Shown piece after piece: positions 61,705-64,000 of a DNA stretch of 64,000 bases (position 1 is its first letter; every line of letters starts with the position of its first letter). Made by a program: the position numbers and the translations under genes. The notes beneath the pieces are model-generated. The model saw only the letters and a list, made by a program, of their open reading frames with translations. It did no database searches and was not told the DNA's origin. Source of the stretch: Thermoleophilaceae bacterium (GTDB lineage: Bacteria > Actinomycetota > Thermoleophilia > Solirubrobacterales > Thermoleophilaceae); NCBI GenBank assembly GCA_036378175.1, contig DASUWY010000041.1, positions 1 to 64,000 on the forward strand. The letters are read 5' to 3'.

Positions 61705-62825
61705 GCGCCCCCGGCGCCGGCCTCGCGGAAGATCCGCTCTATGCGTTCTGCCACCACGGGCGCGTCATACGTGGCGAGCGCGCGGTCCAGTGCGGCGGCT
61801 CCCTCGCGCTTCAAGCGCTCCGGGTCGTTCATGTAGTCCCTCAGGATCTGCGCCACCGCGGCCGGGTCGTTCTCCGGGGAGGCAATCTCACCGATGCCGT
61901 CGGTGATCATGTCGGCCACGCCCATCGGACCGGTGGAGATCGCGGGCCGGCCGGCGAGCCAGGGCAGGATCACCGCTCGCGGCTGTCCCTCCGCGGGGCT
62001 CGGACAGAACACGCCGAGCTCGAACGCCGAGGTGTAGTCCGCCACGTCATCGCCCGGTGTGCGAACGAAGTGCACGCGCGTGCCCAGGGGCTCTGCCTGC
62101 CCGCGAAGCTCCGCCTCGGTCTCGCCTGCTCCAGCCAGGATCAGATGGGCGCGCTCGTCGAGCGTCTTCACGGCCTCAACCAGCACGTCGTTGCGCTTCT
62201 TCGGGTGGAAGCGCGAGATGCAGCCGATCACGAAGGCGTCGTCGGGAATACCGAGCTCCCGGCGGACCCGTGCCCGGCCCTCGGCCGTGAAGCGGAGGTC
62301 GTGGCCGCGCATCACGTTCGGCACGAACTCGACCTTGTGCGGATCCACGCCCATCGACACGACCGAGTCGACGGTGCCCTGCGAGATGGCCATGACGTAA
62401 TCGGCGTGACGTGCGGCGTCGCGGTAGAGCCAGGCGCCGGGACCGTTCCGCATCTGGACGGGCACCGGGCCCCACTCGGCCCACACGAGCGCGGGCCGAA
62501 GCGAGCGCGGCAGCTGCCGGCCCATGAGCTGCTCCTTCTTGTAGTGCAGGAGGAGGACCTCATAGGGTGCCTCGGCCTGGAGCGCGCGGCGCAGGCGCAG
62601 CAGGTACTGCGGCCATCTCACACCGACCTTCAGCCAGTCGCTTCCGGACAGCTTCGGCCCGATGTCGATGGTGCGCACGCGTACGCCGGTGTCGCGCGCG
62701 ATGGACGGACGGTTCGTGACCATCACGGGATCGTGGCCGCGTTGCTTGAGCGCCCACAGCATCTCCATCGCTGCGAACTCCGCTCCGCCGTCGGCGTCCG
62801 TGGTCAAGACGGAGACGATCTTCAA
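61701..62825 (-). CDS. Glycosyltransferase family 4
   Basis: A 374-residue GT-B enzyme starting LKIVSVLTTDADGGAEFAAME at TTG 62825, which overlaps the stop of the upstream gene (TTGA). Donor-site features are GCISRFHPKKRNDVLVEAVKTL, LILAGAGETEAEL and AEGQPRAVILPWLAGRPAI. A frame running further upstream is only the shadow of the neighbouring gene. It likely works with the next gene on a common glycan. Confidence 0.86.
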   Translation of the reverse strand: MKIVSVLTTDADGGAEFAAMEMLWALKQRGHDPVMVTNRPSIARDTGVRVRTIDIGPKLSGSDWLKVGVRWPQYLLRLRRALQAEAPYEVLLLHYKKEQLMGRQLPRSLRPALVWAEWGPVPVQMRNGPGAWLYRDAARHADYVMAISQGTVDSVVSMGVDPHKVEFVPNVMRGHDLRFTAEGRARVRRELGIPDDAFVIGCISRFHPKKRNDVLVEAVKTLDERAHLILAGAGETEAELRGQAEPLGTRVHFVRTPGDDVADYTSAFELGVFCPSPAEGQPRAVILPWLAGRPAISTGPMGVADMITDGIGEIASPENDPAAVAQILRDYMNDPERLKREGAAALDRALATYDAPVVAERIERIFREAGAGGA

Positions 62826-63991
62826 GCCGAAGCCTGTTCGATCGCCGTGACCATCTCGTCGAGCCGCTCGTCCCAGGAATGACCGCTCGCGAGCCGCGAG
62901 CGCTCCCTGCGGCGCTCCGGGTTGTCCTCGGCCAGGAGCTCGTCGAGCCGCGCGGCCGCGCTGTCCGCATCCGCGGCGGTCACGACGCCGTCGACCCCCG
63001 CGAGCGAGGGGAGAGGGGTGGTGACGACCGGCAGGCCGGCGGCGAGGTATTCGTACACCTTCAGCGGAAAGATGCTCGCGGTGAGGTCGTTGAGCGCGTA
63101 CGGGATGATGCCCGCGTCGGCGCCGCGCAGCACCTCGGGCAGCTTGTCGTGGCGGCGAGCGCCGAGCAGGTGAATGTTCGGCTCGGCCTCCAGTGCGGCG
63201 ACGTCGGTGCCGGGATCGCCCGCGCCCACGGGCCCGACGAGAGCGAAGCTCCACTCGGGCCGCGCACGGGCCAGGGATACCAGGAGGCCTAAGTCCAGCT
63301 TCGTCGCCACCACGGCGCCGATGAAGACGATCCGCGGCCTCGGCAGGGCCGCCATCGCCGCGTCCACGGGCCCGTGGTCGAGCGCCGACGCGAACAGCGG
63401 CGTGTCGGCCACGTTCGGCATCGCCACCACGCGATCCGAGAGCTCGCGCATGCGCGCGGCGAGCGGCTCCGACGTCGCGAAGATCACGTCGGCCGACGCC
63501 GCGTAGCGTCGCTCCGCCTGGCGGAAGCTCTCGGCATCCACCCCCTTCTGTGCCGCGATGTCGTCCACGCAGTGGTAGATCACGCTGGAGGGGCGCAGCG
63601 TGTCAATCAGCGCCTCGGCCTGGGGATTGTAAGCCCACAGCACCGGTGCGGCTATTCCGAGGCGGCGCGCGGCGCGGCGGATCAAGCGGGGAAGCAGGCG
63701 GCGGTTCACGGCGCGGACCAGCCGGTACCGGTGGAAGGGCAGGACGAGTGGCGAGAGCACGTACACGCCGTCGTCGGCAAGCCGGGGTGGGGCGATCCCG
63801 CGTACCAGCCGGTTGAGCGCGCGGCGCAGGTCCCGGGCCGCCAGCTGTGGCTGGCGCAGCCCCAGCGACTCCACGAACAGCACCCGGTGGTCGCGGCCCA
63901 GCCGCGACATCAGGTGGTGCTGGTTGGTGCGAATCTCGGTGTCCCAGTCGGCGCAGCCGACGCACACGATGTCGCGGCCGTTCAGCGTCAC
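62822..63991 (-). CDS. Glycosyltransferase (GT4-like, WcaI/TuaH-type)
   Basis: A 389-residue transferase beginning VTLNGRDIVCVGCADWDTEIRTNQHH at GTG 63991, nine bases from the window edge, so a start slightly further upstream cannot be excluded. The region VIYHCVDDIAAQKG and FATSEPLAARM, the donor-site PRIVFIGAVVATKLDLGLL, and DLTASIFPLKVYEYLAAGLPVVTT match teichuronate/colanate-type glycosyltransferases. The overlap with the next gene shows translational coupling. Confidence 0.82.
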   Translation of the reverse strand: MTLNGRDIVCVGCADWDTEIRTNQHHLMSRLGRDHRVLFVESLGLRQPQLAARDLRRALNRLVRGIAPPRLADDGVYVLSPLVLPFHRYRLVRAVNRRLLPRLIRRAARRLGIAAPVLWAYNPQAEALIDTLRPSSVIYHCVDDIAAQKGVDAESFRQAERRYAASADVIFATSEPLAARMRELSDRVVAMPNVADTPLFASALDHGPVDAAMAALPRPRIVFIGAVVATKLDLGLLVSLARARPEWSFALVGPVGAGDPGTDVAALEAEPNIHLLGARRHDKLPEVLRGADAGIIPYALNDLTASIFPLKVYEYLAAGLPVVTTPLPSLAGVDGVVTAADADSAAARLDELLAEDNPERRRERSRLASGHSWDERLDEMVTAIEQASA

Positions 63992-64000
63992 TCGTTCGGG

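Noticed and set aside
1-64000. CRISPR array, prophage or tRNA/rRNA genes
   Set aside because: No regularly spaced repeat-spacer pattern, phage structural gene, integrase or recognisable tRNA T-loop motif was seen in the intergenic stretches.

Overview
The window is about 64 kb of very GC-rich DNA, densely coded on both strands, with many GTG/TTG starts and ATGA or GTGA start/stop overlaps. The gene order pdxS-pdxT ... yebC ... ruvC-ruvA-ruvB ... secDF ... rel matches the backbone known from Streptomyces and other Actinomycetota. Protein styles (a CRP-like regulator with a short divergent cNMP domain, Sec-type formate dehydrogenase, many secreted collagen-like or RTX-like proteins) suggest the Thermoleophilia / Solirubrobacterales branch. 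That placement is inference; no rRNA or tRNA is present.

Region 1 (1-12.6 kb): the 3' part of lon, a 14-TM drug exporter, a broken Crp/Fnr regulator, an IscA-like protein, then a formate dehydrogenase operon. The catalytic subunit is read through an in-frame TGA at 5554 as selenocysteine; a bacterial SECIS hairpin follows immediately. FdhB (four 4Fe-4S clusters) and an NrfD-type membrane subunit follow with overlapping ends. Next come a SnoaL-like protein, a nucleotidyltransferase, a metallophosphoesterase, a small membrane protein and a 230-bp MITE-like element with terminal inverted repeats and an 8-bp target duplication.

Region 2 (12.6-23.6 kb): accessory metabolism. It holds SDR oxidoreductases, a TDT transporter, a GNAT, a diiron (R2-like) protein fused to an SCP2-like domain, an RpiR-type regulator, the PLP synthase pair PdxST, an M29 aminopeptidase, and a divergent pair resembling BadI/BadH of alicyclic acid degradation.

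Region 3 (23.6-44.2 kb): secreted proteins plus the conserved housekeeping backbone: yebC, a PilZ protein, ruvCAB, a fused SecDF with a long C-terminal tail, a YdjC-type deacetylase, recJ, and the bifunctional ppGpp enzyme Rel.

Region 4 (44.2-64 kb): a cell-surface polysaccharide locus. It encodes six glycosyltransferases, a Wzy/WaaL-like polymerase or ligase, a Wzz-BY-kinase fusion, a MOP flippase, an epimerase, two tandem DegT aminotransferases and three secreted TIM-barrel glycosidase-like proteins. One glycosidase gene (54421) is preceded by a clear ydaO-type cyclic di-AMP riboswitch. It carries an unusual His/Lys/Cys-rich segment where its paralogue (52769, minus strand) carries a CBM and a Thr-Gly linker.

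The most notable observations are the Sec/SECIS recoding, the c-di-AMP-controlled glycosidase inside a polysaccharide locus, the MITE-like element, period-7 TAGGGCR repeats that begin exactly at two stop codons, and the diiron-SCP2 fusion. I did not find CRISPR arrays, phage genes, transposases or RNA genes other than the cis-acting elements listed.
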